Position numbers and translations under genes: made by a program. Below, in pieces: positions 16,385 to 25,082 of a stretch of 34,286 nt of DNA. Numbering within the stretch: position 1 is the first letter of the stretch; every line of letters starts with the position of its first letter. The DNA is from M55B165 sp051744245 (GTDB taxonomy: Bacteria > Actinomycetota > Humimicrobiia > Humimicrobiales > Humimicrobiaceae), in NCBI GenBank assembly GCA_051744245.1, contig JBNJCV010000012.1:1-34286 (forward strand), written 5' to 3'. The notes beneath the pieces were generated by a model. The model did not search any database. It had not been told where the DNA came from and was given only the letters and a program-made list of their open reading frames with translations.

Positions 16385-17305
16385 ATGATTAATAGACCTA
16401 ACAAAAAAAATGGTGGAAATAACCGACATTACAGAAGTTTAAGGGATTCAACACTGCTAAAAGCATTTATTTTACCTACAATCATATTATTGATATTAAT
16501 GAATATTTTTCCATTAATTTATTCATTATTTTTAAGTTTTTCTGAATATTCTGCGAAAAGAGGATTTGAGTGGGATAAAAATCCCCAAATGATCGGGGGT
16601 GAGAATTATTCGGATATCTTAAGAGACGCACGTATGTGGGGGAGATTTATAACTACTGCCAAATTTGTAACCCTTTCAGTTGGAGCTCAAATGATTTTAG
16701 GTTTTGGAATTGCGTTTATCTTACACCAGGCTAATTTTTTCGGGAAAGGTTTAATAACCACCTTGCTTATCTTACCAATGACCATGTCACCAATTATTGT
16801 AGGTGTAATGTGGAAACTTTTTTATAACCCCAACTGGGGAATGTTTAATTATATATTGGGACTTGGTAAAATAGATTGGGCAACTAACCCCCAATATAAT
16901 TTATTTGCTTGTGTTATTGCGGATGTGTGGATGTGGACACCTTTTGTAATGCTTTTGTCACTTGCCGGTCTTTCTGCGGTTCCAAAACATCTATATGAAG
17001 CTGCAGAAATTGACAGGGCTTCCTGGTGGTTTAAATTTTCAAGAATTACTATGCCCATGGTTTTTCCTCTTTTGCTAGTAGCATTAATTTTTAGGACCAT
17101 GGAAGCTTTTAAAATATTTGATGTTATCATGGGTATTACCGGCAGGGGAGCTACCGCACCACAAGTTCTCTCAATGTACCTTTATAATGTAGGTTTTGTT
17201 ACCTGGAAAACAAGCTATGGTTCAGCTATTGGCTATATAATGCTTGTTATGATCATAGCTATTACTAGCATATTTATTAAGTATTTGAATAGGGCTAAAA
17301 CTTAA
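16385..17305 (+). CDS. CUT1 ABC importer permease (MalF/UgpA type)
   Basis: This 306-residue inner-membrane permease has six hydrophobic helices. The cytoplasmic EAA loop that docks on the ATPase reads EAAEIDRASWWFKFSRITMP (about 200-220). The basic N-terminal tail (NRPNKKNGGNNRHYRS) precedes the first helix. Ribosome site GGAAGGA lies upstream. Together with the next permease it would form the heterodimeric channel fed by the binding protein at 14825. Confidence 0.94.
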   Translation: MINRPNKKNGGNNRHYRSLRDSTLLKAFILPTIILLILMNIFPLIYSLFLSFSEYSAKRGFEWDKNPQMIGGENYSDILRDARMWGRFITTAKFVTLSVGAQMILGFGIAFILHQANFFGKGLITTLLILPMTMSPIIVGVMWKLFYNPNWGMFNYILGLGKIDWATNPQYNLFACVIADVWMWTPFVMLLSLAGLSAVPKHLYEAAEIDRASWWFKFSRITMPMVFPLLLVALIFRTMEAFKIFDVIMGITGRGATAPQVLSMYLYNVGFVTWKTSYGSAIGYIMLVMIIAITSIFIKYLNRAKT

Positions 17306-17328
17306 TAAACAGATTTGAAAGGATATCT

Positions 17329-18276
17329 ATGGCACAGATTGTTAAAAAAAGAAAGAATGTAGCTAGATATTTTATAATACTTCTCCTTATAATAATTACT
17401 TTGGTTTATATGATACCTTTTATTTATATTGTTACTACATCTTTCAAGTCATGGGCTGATGTGCAAGAGGTTCCGCCAACATTAACCTTTAAGCCTTCGA
17501 TAAGCGCCTATGTTAGAATTTTTACTTCAAGAGTTGTCTGGCCAGCTGGCACTGAGTTTACAGAAGAAGAGTTGGCCCAGATGAAGTGGTATGAGCGGAT
17601 TCTTTATACTGAAACGGGAGAAAAATTTGTCCGGATAGGTGACCTTCCTAAAAGATATATGAACAGTGTAATTATCAGTACAGTTAGTACTTTGTTCACT
17701 ATAATTTTAGGAACTTTTGCTGCTTATGGGTTCTCGCGATTTAAAATGAGGGGGAAAGATGACGTGCTGTTCTTTATTTTAAGCACTAGGATGTTACCAC
17801 CCATAGTGGTGCTTATCCCAGTGTTTATAATGTTTAGAACCGTTGGTTTAACTGATACCCATATTGCGCTTATTCTGCTGTATACCGCATTTAATGTCTC
17901 CTTTGCTGTATGGGTGCTTAAAGGCTTTATTGATGAGATTCCCATAGAATATGAAGAGGCAGCCATGGTTGACGGCTATAGCCGCCTCCAGTCTTTCTGG
18001 AAGATTGTTGTCCCCCAGGCAACTACCGGTATTGCTGCTACTGCAGTATTCTGCTTTATTTTTGCCTGGAACGAATATGCATTTGCATTAATTTTATCCA
18101 GAAGGGTTGCACAGACCGTTCCAGCATGGCTACCATATCAGATGGGCGTATTAGGATATGATTGGGCGGCAGCAGCAGCAGGGACATTTTTATTTTTGAT
18201 TCCTCCCATGATTTTTACCATAGTGGTAAGGAGACACCTATTGAGAGGAATTACATTTGGTGCAATTAGAAAATAA
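17329..18276 (+). CDS. CUT1 ABC importer permease (MalG/UgpE type)
   Basis: This 315-residue permease has six helices and the EAA motif EEAAMVDGYSRLQSFWKIVVPQ (about 205-225). The C-terminus, VVRRHLLRGITFGAIRK, is the classic MalG-type end. The long extracellular loop after helix 1 (about 50-105) holds several acidic residues. Ribosome site GAAAGGA precedes the ATG. It lies 23 bp after the first permease gene and is followed 9 bp later by a tiny membrane-protein gene. Confidence 0.94.
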   Translation: MAQIVKKRKNVARYFIILLLIIITLVYMIPFIYIVTTSFKSWADVQEVPPTLTFKPSISAYVRIFTSRVVWPAGTEFTEEELAQMKWYERILYTETGEKFVRIGDLPKRYMNSVIISTVSTLFTIILGTFAAYGFSRFKMRGKDDVLFFILSTRMLPPIVVLIPVFIMFRTVGLTDTHIALILLYTAFNVSFAVWVLKGFIDEIPIEYEEAAMVDGYSRLQSFWKIVVPQATTGIAATAVFCFIFAWNEYAFALILSRRVAQTVPAWLPYQMGVLGYDWAAAAAGTFLFLIPPMIFTIVVRRHLLRGITFGAIRK

Positions 18277-18285
18277 AGGAGAATT

Positions 18286-18510
18286 ATGATTGCCTTTATA
18301 ATTTGTCTGGCATTTTATGCAATAATTGGCATAACTTTTTGGAAATTCAAATTGCTTAAAAGAAAATATATGGAACCTTTGTTTATGGGAATAATGATTT
18401 TTGGAATAGTTGCCCTCTGTCAACCATTATTTTTAGCATTATATACTTACGGGTTTGCTATTCTAATGACTGGTACGTTGGGTTATATATTTTCTATACA
18501 TTTAAAATAA
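18286..18510 (+). CDS. Small three-helix membrane protein in the ABC operon
   Basis: This 74-residue, very hydrophobic protein has one helix at 1-19, a basic cytoplasmic loop (KFKLLKRKYMEP) and a 40-residue hydrophobic stretch that can form a hairpin of two helices (32-50 and 52-70). It has a strong ribosome site, AAGGAG, 5 bases before the ATG, and lies only 9 bp after the second permease. It is therefore very likely translated as part of the importer operon. I recognise no family. A role as an accessory subunit of the importer is inferred from position only. Confidence 0.75.
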   Translation: MIAFIICLAFYAIIGITFWKFKLLKRKYMEPLFMGIMIFGIVALCQPLFLALYTYGFAILMTGTLGYIFSIHLK

Positions 18511-18544
18511 TTTTAAATAATTTAATATTACGGAGGGGATAATT

Positions 18545-19510
18545 ATGAAACTCGGAGTTATGGGAGCAGTTTATGGAAATAAATCATGGAACGAGGCATG
18601 TAGCCTGGCAAAAAAAGCCGGACTAAAAGCAATAGAACCTGGTGCTGGTGGATTCGTGGGAAAAAACTTATGCAATCCGGGAGAGCTTCTATCTGAGGGG
18701 AGTAAATTAGATGAATTTAGGAAGGTGGCAGAAGATTCCGGTCTTGAAATAAGTGGCCTGGCTTGCCACGGAAATCCCCTGCACCCAAACAGCGATATAG
18801 CAAAGCAACACAAAAAAGACTTAGAGGAAGCAGCCCAGCTGGCCCAGAAACTGGGAGTAGATGTGATAACCTGTTTTGCAGGGTGTCCGGGAAGCTCGGA
18901 TAATGATAGGAATCCCAACTGGGTTACCTGTCCGTGGCCCCCTTATTTTGAAGAAACCATAAAATGGCAGTGGGAAGAAAAGGTGGTACCTTTCTGGAAG
19001 GAAATGTCAAAAATAGGGCAGAAGACCGGAGTTAAATTTGCCTTTGAGATGCATCCAGGTGATGTGGTATACAACCCTGAGGCACTTCTTAGGCTAAGAG
19101 AAGAAGTAGGGGCCGGGCAGATTGCCTGCAATTTTGATCCCAGCCATCTTTTCTGGCAGCAAATAGATCCCATAGTGGCAATAAAGCGGGTATCTGAACT
19201 AATTGTCCACGTGCACGCAAAAGACAGCAAGGTTGACAGTTCTGTAATAGAGTACAGGGGAGTAAATGATCCCAAGCATTATGGCGATATTGCAAACCGT
19301 GCCTGGACTTTTAGGACTGTTGGATACGGACATGGAGCAGAGTTCTGGAATGACTTTGTATCAACCTTGAGACTGGTAGGCTATGATGGGGTTATAAGCA
19401 TTGAACATGAAGATCCCTTAATGTCAGCAGATGAAGGCCTAAAGAAGGCAATAGACTTTCTAAATACAGTACTCCTGTTTGAAAAGCCCGGTGAAATGTG
19501 GTGGGCTTAA
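18545..19510 (+). CDS. Xylose-isomerase-like TIM-barrel protein (sugar phosphate isomerase/epimerase family)
   Basis: This 321-residue protein of the AP-endonuclease-2/xylose-isomerase-like TIM-barrel superfamily keeps the metal ligands at the strand ends: E168 (FAFEMHPG), D198 and H201 (CNFDPSHLFWQ), H224 (VHVHAKDSK) and E287 (ISIEHEDP). The motif TFRTVGYGHGAEFW is typical of members found beside Gfo/Idh oxidoreductases. In described pathways, such as levoglucosan use (LgdB proteins) and C-glycoside cleavage, related barrels eliminate, hydrate or isomerise 3-keto sugars. The next gene is such an oxidoreductase, 29 bp downstream, so a paired oxidation/elimination role is plausible. Ribosome site GGAGGGG is strong. 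The fold is confident; the reaction is not. Confidence 0.88.
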   Translation: MKLGVMGAVYGNKSWNEACSLAKKAGLKAIEPGAGGFVGKNLCNPGELLSEGSKLDEFRKVAEDSGLEISGLACHGNPLHPNSDIAKQHKKDLEEAAQLAQKLGVDVITCFAGCPGSSDNDRNPNWVTCPWPPYFEETIKWQWEEKVVPFWKEMSKIGQKTGVKFAFEMHPGDVVYNPEALLRLREEVGAGQIACNFDPSHLFWQQIDPIVAIKRVSELIVHVHAKDSKVDSSVIEYRGVNDPKHYGDIANRAWTFRTVGYGHGAEFWNDFVSTLRLVGYDGVISIEHEDPLMSADEGLKKAIDFLNTVLLFEKPGEMWWA

Positions 19511-19539
19511 AAAGACAGTAATAAGAAAGGAGATATATT

Positions 19540-20739
19540 ATGGCTGAGAAAAAAGTAGGTTTTACCTCCATGGCATCAGATAAAACAGCAGGCGACATAC
19601 CTGAGATTGGAATTGGCATGCTAGGCTATGCTTTCATGGGTAAAGCACATAGCAATGGACTTAAGAAGATGCCCTATATATTCTGGCCACCTCCAGCAAT
19701 TCCCAAGCTGGTAAACATATGCGGAAGAACTAAGGACAAGGTGGCAGAGGAAGCTCTAAGGTACGGCTATAGCAGGTACTGCACAGACTGGCACGAGTTA
19801 ATAGAAGATGAGGATGTTGACGTTTTGGTAAATGTAGGGCCTAACAATATACACCATGAGCCCTGTATAGAAGCTGCCAGGGCAGGAAAGCATATAGTAT
19901 GTGAGAAGCCGCTGGCAATAAATAGTCTTGAGGCTAAGAAGATGCTAGATGCAGCCAAGGGTGCAGGCATAAAGCATCTGTGTAATTTTAACTACAGGAT
20001 GGTACCGGCATTGGTGCTTGCGAAAAATTTAATAGCAGATGGAAAAATTGGAAAGATTTTCCACTTTAGGGCAAGTTATCTGCAGGAATGGATAATTGAC
20101 AAGGATTTTCCCTTAGTCTGGAGGCTTAAAAAAGACGTTTCAGGATCAGGAGCCCTTGGTGATCTAGGCTCTCACATTATAGACCTTGCCAGGTGGCTTT
20201 GCTCGGAACCAACTGCAGTTTCTGCTACCACTAGGACCTTTATAGAGGAAAGGCCGCTTGGAGACAATCCTGACAAGAAGGGAAAGGTTGAAGTCGACGA
20301 TGCATTTGCTGCAACCATAGAATTTGAAAATGGAGCTATCGGTACCCTTGAATCTTCAAGGTTCTGCCCCGGAAGGAAAAACTACCAGATAGTAGAGATA
20401 AACGGGGAGTTGGGAAGTATTTACTTTGAGTTGGAAAACCTAAATTACCTGCATGTATATTTTAGGGAAGAAGAACCTGAAGAGACTGTGGGCTTTCATG
20501 CTATAAATGTTACCGAAGCATTCCATCCTTATTATGAAAGATGGTGGCCCCATGGCCATATCATAGGATGGGAAAATACCTTTGTGCATACTGCTTACAA
20601 TATTGTGGATGCGGTTATAAATGATAAGCAGCTGGAACCTATGGTGGCTACTTTTGAAGACGGATACAAAAATGCAGTTATATGTGACGCTATACTGAAA
20701 TCTGCAAAATCAGAAAAAAAAGAAAAAATAGTTTATTAA
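19540..20739 (+). CDS. Gfo/Idh/MocA-family sugar dehydrogenase (levoglucosan-dehydrogenase-like)
   Basis: This is a 399-residue NAD(P)-dependent oxidoreductase. The Rossmann motif is GIGMLGYAFMGKAHSNG and the family signature EKPLA (122-126) carries the catalytic lysine. The C-terminal domain has GSGALGDLGSHIIDLARWL (Asp/His active-site region) and the characteristic YYERWWPHGHIIGWENTFVH. The N-terminal AFMGKAHS...MPYIFWPPPAIP pattern recalls levoglucosan dehydrogenase and relatives, which oxidise C3 of anhydro-sugars or glycosides. The substrate here is not provable. A 20-residue N-terminal extension precedes the Rossmann fold. Ribosome site AAAGGAG lies upstream, and an epimerase follows after 15 bp. 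Confidence 0.9.
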   Translation: MAEKKVGFTSMASDKTAGDIPEIGIGMLGYAFMGKAHSNGLKKMPYIFWPPPAIPKLVNICGRTKDKVAEEALRYGYSRYCTDWHELIEDEDVDVLVNVGPNNIHHEPCIEAARAGKHIVCEKPLAINSLEAKKMLDAAKGAGIKHLCNFNYRMVPALVLAKNLIADGKIGKIFHFRASYLQEWIIDKDFPLVWRLKKDVSGSGALGDLGSHIIDLARWLCSEPTAVSATTRTFIEERPLGDNPDKKGKVEVDDAFAATIEFENGAIGTLESSRFCPGRKNYQIVEINGELGSIYFELENLNYLHVYFREEEPEETVGFHAINVTEAFHPYYERWWPHGHIIGWENTFVHTAYNIVDAVINDKQLEPMVATFEDGYKNAVICDAILKSAKSEKKEKIVY

Positions 20740-20754
20740 TATTGGGGGTAGCAA

Positions 20755-21603
20755 ATGAAATATGGGATAAATACTCTGCTGTATGCCGGTACTTTTACTG
20801 ATGAATATCTAGATTTGTTTAAAAAATTTAAAAGCATAGGCTTTGATGGTGTTGAAATTGCTCTAGAAAACAAAGGAGATATTGATTATGGAAAAACCCT
20901 GAAAGCCTATAAAGAAAACAAACTAGAATGTTGCTCTATTTGTGGCTTATTTGGCCCAGATAGGGATATAAGGGGGCCTAATAGGGAATATGTTAAAAAC
21001 GGGATAAATTACATAAAAGACTGTATAGATGCCTGTGTAAACCTGGAATGTAACCTGTTTGTGGGTCCCTCTTATTCTTCAGTAGGAAGAGCAAATCTTG
21101 AAACAGAAGAAGATAAAAAAAAGCAATGGGAAACAGTAGTAGAAAGCTATAAGGAAGTTTGTGATTATGCAAAAGAAAATGGTGTATATATAGCTATTGA
21201 GCCTCTGAACAGGTTTGAAACCGACTTTATAAATATTTGCAAAGATGCCATCAGGATGGTGGAAGATGTTGGAAGTGAAATGTTAAAGATACATCTGGAT
21301 ACATTCCATATGAATATTGAAGAAAAGAGCTCCAGGCAAGCCATCCTGGATGCTGATAACCTGTTGTATCTTTTACATGCAAGTGAGAATGACAGGGGTA
21401 CTCCAGGAACGGGCCAGGTACATTGGAATGAAATTGCAGAAGCCATTAGGGAAATTGGATATGATAAGTATGTAGTTATTGAATCGTTTACTCCGGAAGT
21501 TAAGGTTATTGCTAAAGCTGCCTCCATATGGAGACCTACTGAAAAAGATGCTTTTACTCTTGCTGAAAAGGGAATTAAATTTTTAAAAAACTTATTTGGA
21601 TAA
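20755..21603 (+). CDS. D-tagatose/D-psicose 3-epimerase-type ketose epimerase
   Basis: This 282-residue TIM-barrel enzyme closely follows the ketose 3-epimerase (DTE/DAE) family. All four metal ligands are in place: E149 (IEPLNRFE), D182 (HLDTFHMNIEE), H208 (HASENDRGTPGTG) and E243 (VIESF). E149 and E243 are the expected catalytic pair, and R214 is a substrate-binding arginine. The terminal SIWRP motif also matches. These enzymes interconvert C3 epimers of free ketoses such as tagatose/sorbose, fructose/psicose or L-ribulose/L-xylulose. In this operon it would reshape a ketose before phosphorylation. Exact specificity cannot be told from sequence. Confidence 0.9.
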   Translation: MKYGINTLLYAGTFTDEYLDLFKKFKSIGFDGVEIALENKGDIDYGKTLKAYKENKLECCSICGLFGPDRDIRGPNREYVKNGINYIKDCIDACVNLECNLFVGPSYSSVGRANLETEEDKKKQWETVVESYKEVCDYAKENGVYIAIEPLNRFETDFINICKDAIRMVEDVGSEMLKIHLDTFHMNIEEKSSRQAILDADNLLYLLHASENDRGTPGTGQVHWNEIAEAIREIGYDKYVVIESFTPEVKVIAKAASIWRPTEKDAFTLAEKGIKFLKNLFG

Positions 21604-21636
21604 AAATATATTATAAAAAGAGAACGGAGTTAATTG

Positions 21637-22743
21637 ATGGCTGAAATAGCAATAAAGGAAATGGTAAAAAGGTTTGAGGATCTGGTTGCTGTTAATAACT
21701 TAAACTTAACTATTAAAGATAAGGAATTTGTGGTTCTTTTAGGCCCATCAGGTTGCGGTAAAACCACCACATTGAGGTGTATTTCAGGTCTTGAGATTCC
21801 AAATGAGGGGGAAATATTAATTGATGGCCAGAATGTAACTATAAAAAGAGCATCAGAAAGGGATATTGCATTTGTATTTCAATTATATGCGTTATACCCA
21901 CATCTGACTGCATATGAAAATATTGCTTTCCCATTAAAGGCTCAAAAATACAGTAAGAAAAAAATAAAGCAAGAAATAGAAAGAGCAGCAGAAATTCTTC
22001 AAATACAAAATATTTTAAAAAAGAAGCCAAAAGAGCTTTCAGGTGGGGACATGCAGAGGGTTGCTCTGGGAAGAGCTATTGTTAGAAGGCCAAAAGCTTT
22101 TTTACTAGATGAGCCTATTGGAACCTTAGACGCAAAATTTAGGGAAGAAATGAGAACTGAGCTTAAAAAACTGCATGTTGACATTGATGCAACCACTGTT
22201 TATGTAACCCATGACCAGGTAGAAGCTATGTCAATGGGGGACAGGATTGCGGTAATGAAGCTTGGAGTTCTGCAGCAGGTTGGTACCCCAAATGAAATAT
22301 ATTCTGAGCCTAATAACCTGTTTGTGGCGAACTTTATAGGAAGCCCGGGAATGAATTTCATAGGATGTAAACCTGTAAGAAATTCAGAAGGGAAGCTGGG
22401 TTTGCTTATTAAATCTATCGAATTTGTGATGTCTATTCCTGAAAAAATACAGAAATTGATAGTAGATAAAAAGGCTGAAGATAAAGACCTTATATTAGGG
22501 GTAAGACCTGAAAATATTGTATTTTCAACACAACCTGAGCAAGGTTATGCAAAGACAAAAGTTTATGTAATTGAGATTATGGGCTCTTATAATATCATAG
22601 ATATTAAATTAGGGCCTGAAACGATGAGAGTACGGTCTTTACCTGATTTGAAACCAGAAATTGGTTCTGACGCCTATATATCTTTTGATATGGATAGTAT
22701 TACCTTGTTTGACAAGGAAACAGAGCAATCAATAATGAAATAA
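21637..22743 (+). CDS. ABC importer ATPase 1 (MalK/UgpC family)
   Basis: This is a 368-residue nucleotide-binding protein with Walker A GPSGCGKTT (36-44), Q-loop FVFQLYALYPHLT, signature LSGGDMQRVALGRAI, Walker B AFLLDEPIGTLDAK and the H-loop YVTHDQVEAM. A C-terminal TOBE/regulatory domain follows (from about 235), as in MalK. The signature motif ends in D where most members have Q (LSGGQ), and the Q-loop reads QL where QN is usual. I chose the ATG at 21637, 8 bases after CGGAG, over the adjacent TTG at 21634. It is followed 22 bp later by a second, different ATPase, so the importer probably uses a heterodimer. Confidence 0.95.
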   Translation: MAEIAIKEMVKRFEDLVAVNNLNLTIKDKEFVVLLGPSGCGKTTTLRCISGLEIPNEGEILIDGQNVTIKRASERDIAFVFQLYALYPHLTAYENIAFPLKAQKYSKKKIKQEIERAAEILQIQNILKKKPKELSGGDMQRVALGRAIVRRPKAFLLDEPIGTLDAKFREEMRTELKKLHVDIDATTVYVTHDQVEAMSMGDRIAVMKLGVLQQVGTPNEIYSEPNNLFVANFIGSPGMNFIGCKPVRNSEGKLGLLIKSIEFVMSIPEKIQKLIVDKKAEDKDLILGVRPENIVFSTQPEQGYAKTKVYVIEIMGSYNIIDIKLGPETMRVRSLPDLKPEIGSDAYISFDMDSITLFDKETEQSIMK

Positions 22744-22765
22744 ATAAGTAGCGGGGAGAAACATA

Positions 22766-23869
22766 ATGGTAGATGTAAAACTTAAATCTCTAACCAAGAC
22801 ATTTGGTGATATAACAGCTGTTGATAACATGAATCTAGAAGTAAAGGATAAAGAATTCTTTATTTTGCTGGGGCCTACCGGGGCAGGCAAAACTACCACC
22901 CTGAGGCTTATATCCGGACTCGAAAAACCTGATAAGGGGAATATCTATCTTGGTGACACCAAGGTCAATGATTTCTCTCCAGCATTAAGAGATGTGGCTT
23001 TTGTGTTTCAGTATTATACTTTGTATCCTAATTATACAGTAAGAGAGAATCTGGAGTTTCCACTTAAATCAAATTTAAGAAAAACTCCTCAGCAGGAAAT
23101 AGATAAAAAAATAAAAGAAGTTGCCGAGGTTCTTCATATAGAGCACCTGCTGGAAAGAGAAACAGTTAATCTTAGTGGTGGAGAGATGCAGCGAGTAGCT
23201 ATCGGAAGGGCAATTGTTAGGAGTCCAAAGGTATTTTTGATGGATGAGCCCTTATCTAATTTGGACGCTAAACTAAGAGAAGAGATGAGAGCAGAACTAG
23301 CTCACCTTCACCTGGATCTAGGTTCTACTTTCTTCTATGTAACTCATGACCAGATAGAAGCTATGACCATGGCAGACAGGATAGCCATACTGAATGAAGG
23401 TAAGATATTGCAAATTGGTAGCCCGGATGATATATACAATAATCCCAAAAACATGTTTGTAGCTAAATTTGTAGGAAGCCCGGTTATAAATATGTTGGAT
23501 GGTTATATAGAGGGGGATAAAGTAATTGTAGAAAAAGAAGCAATGGTATGCACACTTCATGATAACCAATGTAAAATGCTTGATGGATATGATAAAAAAA
23601 AGGTAGTAATTGGGATAAGACCTGAAGATGTGGAGATTTCCAGGGAAAAAAAAGGTGTTAATTCTTTTGAGGCTTCGATATATTTTAAACAAAGCATGGG
23701 CGTTGAAGACATACTGAATCTTAAGATAAACGGGACTATTTTCAAGGCCATTGCACCTCCAAAGCTAGTGGCTGAAATTAAAGAATCCGTATATGCCACA
23801 ATCAAAATTGATAGGTCGCACTTATTTGATCCCGAAACCGAAGAATGTATAACTTACAAATTTAGGTAA
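22766..23869 (+). CDS. ABC importer ATPase 2 (MalK/UgpC family)
   Basis: This is a 367-residue nucleotide-binding protein with Walker A GPTGAGKTT (36-44), Q-loop FVFQYYTLYPNYT, signature LSGGEMQRVAIGRAI, Walker B VFLMDEPLSNLDAK and H-loop YVTHDQIEAM. A C-terminal TOBE domain follows. It differs throughout from ATPase 1, so it is an old paralogue rather than a fresh duplication. The signature reads LSGGE instead of LSGGQ. Ribosome site GGGGAG precedes the ATG. With two permeases in the operon, one ATPase would bind each, giving four different core components; this is inferred from gene content. Confidence 0.95.
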   Translation: MVDVKLKSLTKTFGDITAVDNMNLEVKDKEFFILLGPTGAGKTTTLRLISGLEKPDKGNIYLGDTKVNDFSPALRDVAFVFQYYTLYPNYTVRENLEFPLKSNLRKTPQQEIDKKIKEVAEVLHIEHLLERETVNLSGGEMQRVAIGRAIVRSPKVFLMDEPLSNLDAKLREEMRAELAHLHLDLGSTFFYVTHDQIEAMTMADRIAILNEGKILQIGSPDDIYNNPKNMFVAKFVGSPVINMLDGYIEGDKVIVEKEAMVCTLHDNQCKMLDGYDKKKVVIGIRPEDVEISREKKGVNSFEASIYFKQSMGVEDILNLKINGTIFKAIAPPKLVAEIKESVYATIKIDRSHLFDPETEECITYKFR

Positions 23870-23883
23870 AAGAAGGACAGATA

Positions 23884-25065
23884 ATGCAAAACACAAAAAA
23901 AATTGTAGAAAAAGCAATAGAACAGTCAAACGGCATCCTAAGGCTAAAACCTGCCTGGGTAGCAAGGGATTTCCTTCCCCCCGGAAAAAGGCTGGGCCTA
24001 AAAGAGAAAGACTATGATGTAGGGGAGAGGGGATGGATATCAGAACGCTGGCTTGCCTCCACTACCAAGGCAGACAATGCCATAGGCCCTCCTGATGAAG
24101 GACTGAGCTATCTTAAAATAGATGATGATATTACCCTAAAAGAGGCAGTAGAAGCTGCCCCCACCCTTATAATGGGAAAAGATTATGCCAAAAACCACCA
24201 GGGCCTGGGAAGGCTTGCTAAAATATATGACTTTGCAGACAGGATCCCCTACCACATACATCAAATGCAAAAAGATGCTGCCCTCCTGGGAAGAAATTCA
24301 AAAGATGAAGCCTACTACTTTCCAGAAGATGTGGATATGGGTCCTCATCCTGAAACCTTCTTTGGGGTGCACCCCTACATAACAGAACAAAAAAAGCATG
24401 ATATTCTCCTTTCCTACCTTGAGGACTGGGACAGCGACTTAATCCTTAAGCATTCCAGGGCTTACAAAAACATAGCCGGGGAAGGCTTTATCCTTCCCTC
24501 AGGAATACTTCATGCCCCCGGAACTGCAGTTACCATAGAGCTGCAGGAAGACTCAGATGTATTTGCCATGCTTCAAGCACTGGTAGCAGGAAAGATAATA
24601 TCAAAAGAGCTTCTATATAAGGACATAAGGGATATAGACAGGGAAAAATACGCAGAGAAGGCAGTACTGGACCAGATAAACTGGAAAGATAGTGGTGACC
24701 CTTACTTTTATGAAAACTTCCACTTAGAGCCAAAGCTTGCCGGTAGCCAGGGTGGGGGAGAGGAGTACTGGATCTATTACAGCACTCATAAATTCAGTGG
24801 TAAAAAACTTATAGTAAAGCCAGGCAAAACCTACAAGAGCGTTGATAAAGGAGTATACAATATCCTGGTATGGCAGGGTGAGGGAACTTACGGCGGTCAC
24901 AGAATAGAGGCTAAAAACTTTGACTATGAGGAGTTGCTTGTAACCCACTCCAAAGCAGTAAAGCCAATAGAGATTAAAAACACCGGGAAAGGTGAGCTGG
25001 TAATATTTAAGTTTTTTGGCCCTGATATAAACAAGGATATACCTTGGATTAAAAAGTATAAGTAA
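23884..25065 (+). CDS. Class I mannose-6-phosphate isomerase-like cupin protein
   Basis: This 393-residue protein resembles type I phosphomannose isomerases. Candidate metal ligands in the first cupin are H124 and H126 (IPYHIHQMQ), with an acidic residue at about E142 (KDEAYYF) and H210 (PSGILHAPGTAVTIELQ). The N-terminus (GILRLKPAWVARDFLPPGKRLGL) and the segment EDVDMGPHPETFFGVHPY are characteristic of a subgroup often found in sugar operons rather than of housekeeping ManA. The neighbours act mainly on free or keto sugars, so it may isomerise a non-phosphorylated sugar. It is on the same strand, 14 bp after ATPase 2. The fold is likely; the substrate is unknown. Confidence 0.82.
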   Translation: MQNTKKIVEKAIEQSNGILRLKPAWVARDFLPPGKRLGLKEKDYDVGERGWISERWLASTTKADNAIGPPDEGLSYLKIDDDITLKEAVEAAPTLIMGKDYAKNHQGLGRLAKIYDFADRIPYHIHQMQKDAALLGRNSKDEAYYFPEDVDMGPHPETFFGVHPYITEQKKHDILLSYLEDWDSDLILKHSRAYKNIAGEGFILPSGILHAPGTAVTIELQEDSDVFAMLQALVAGKIISKELLYKDIRDIDREKYAEKAVLDQINWKDSGDPYFYENFHLEPKLAGSQGGGEEYWIYYSTHKFSGKKLIVKPGKTYKSVDKGVYNILVWQGEGTYGGHRIEAKNFDYEELLVTHSKAVKPIEIKNTGKGELVIFKFFGPDINKDIPWIKKYK

Positions 25066-25082
25066 TTAGAGGAGGAACAAAT

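Noticed and set aside
18910..19295. Minus-strand frames of 68-115 codons opposite the first TIM-barrel gene
   Set aside because: They lie fully inside a well-supported gene and have no motifs or ribosome sites.
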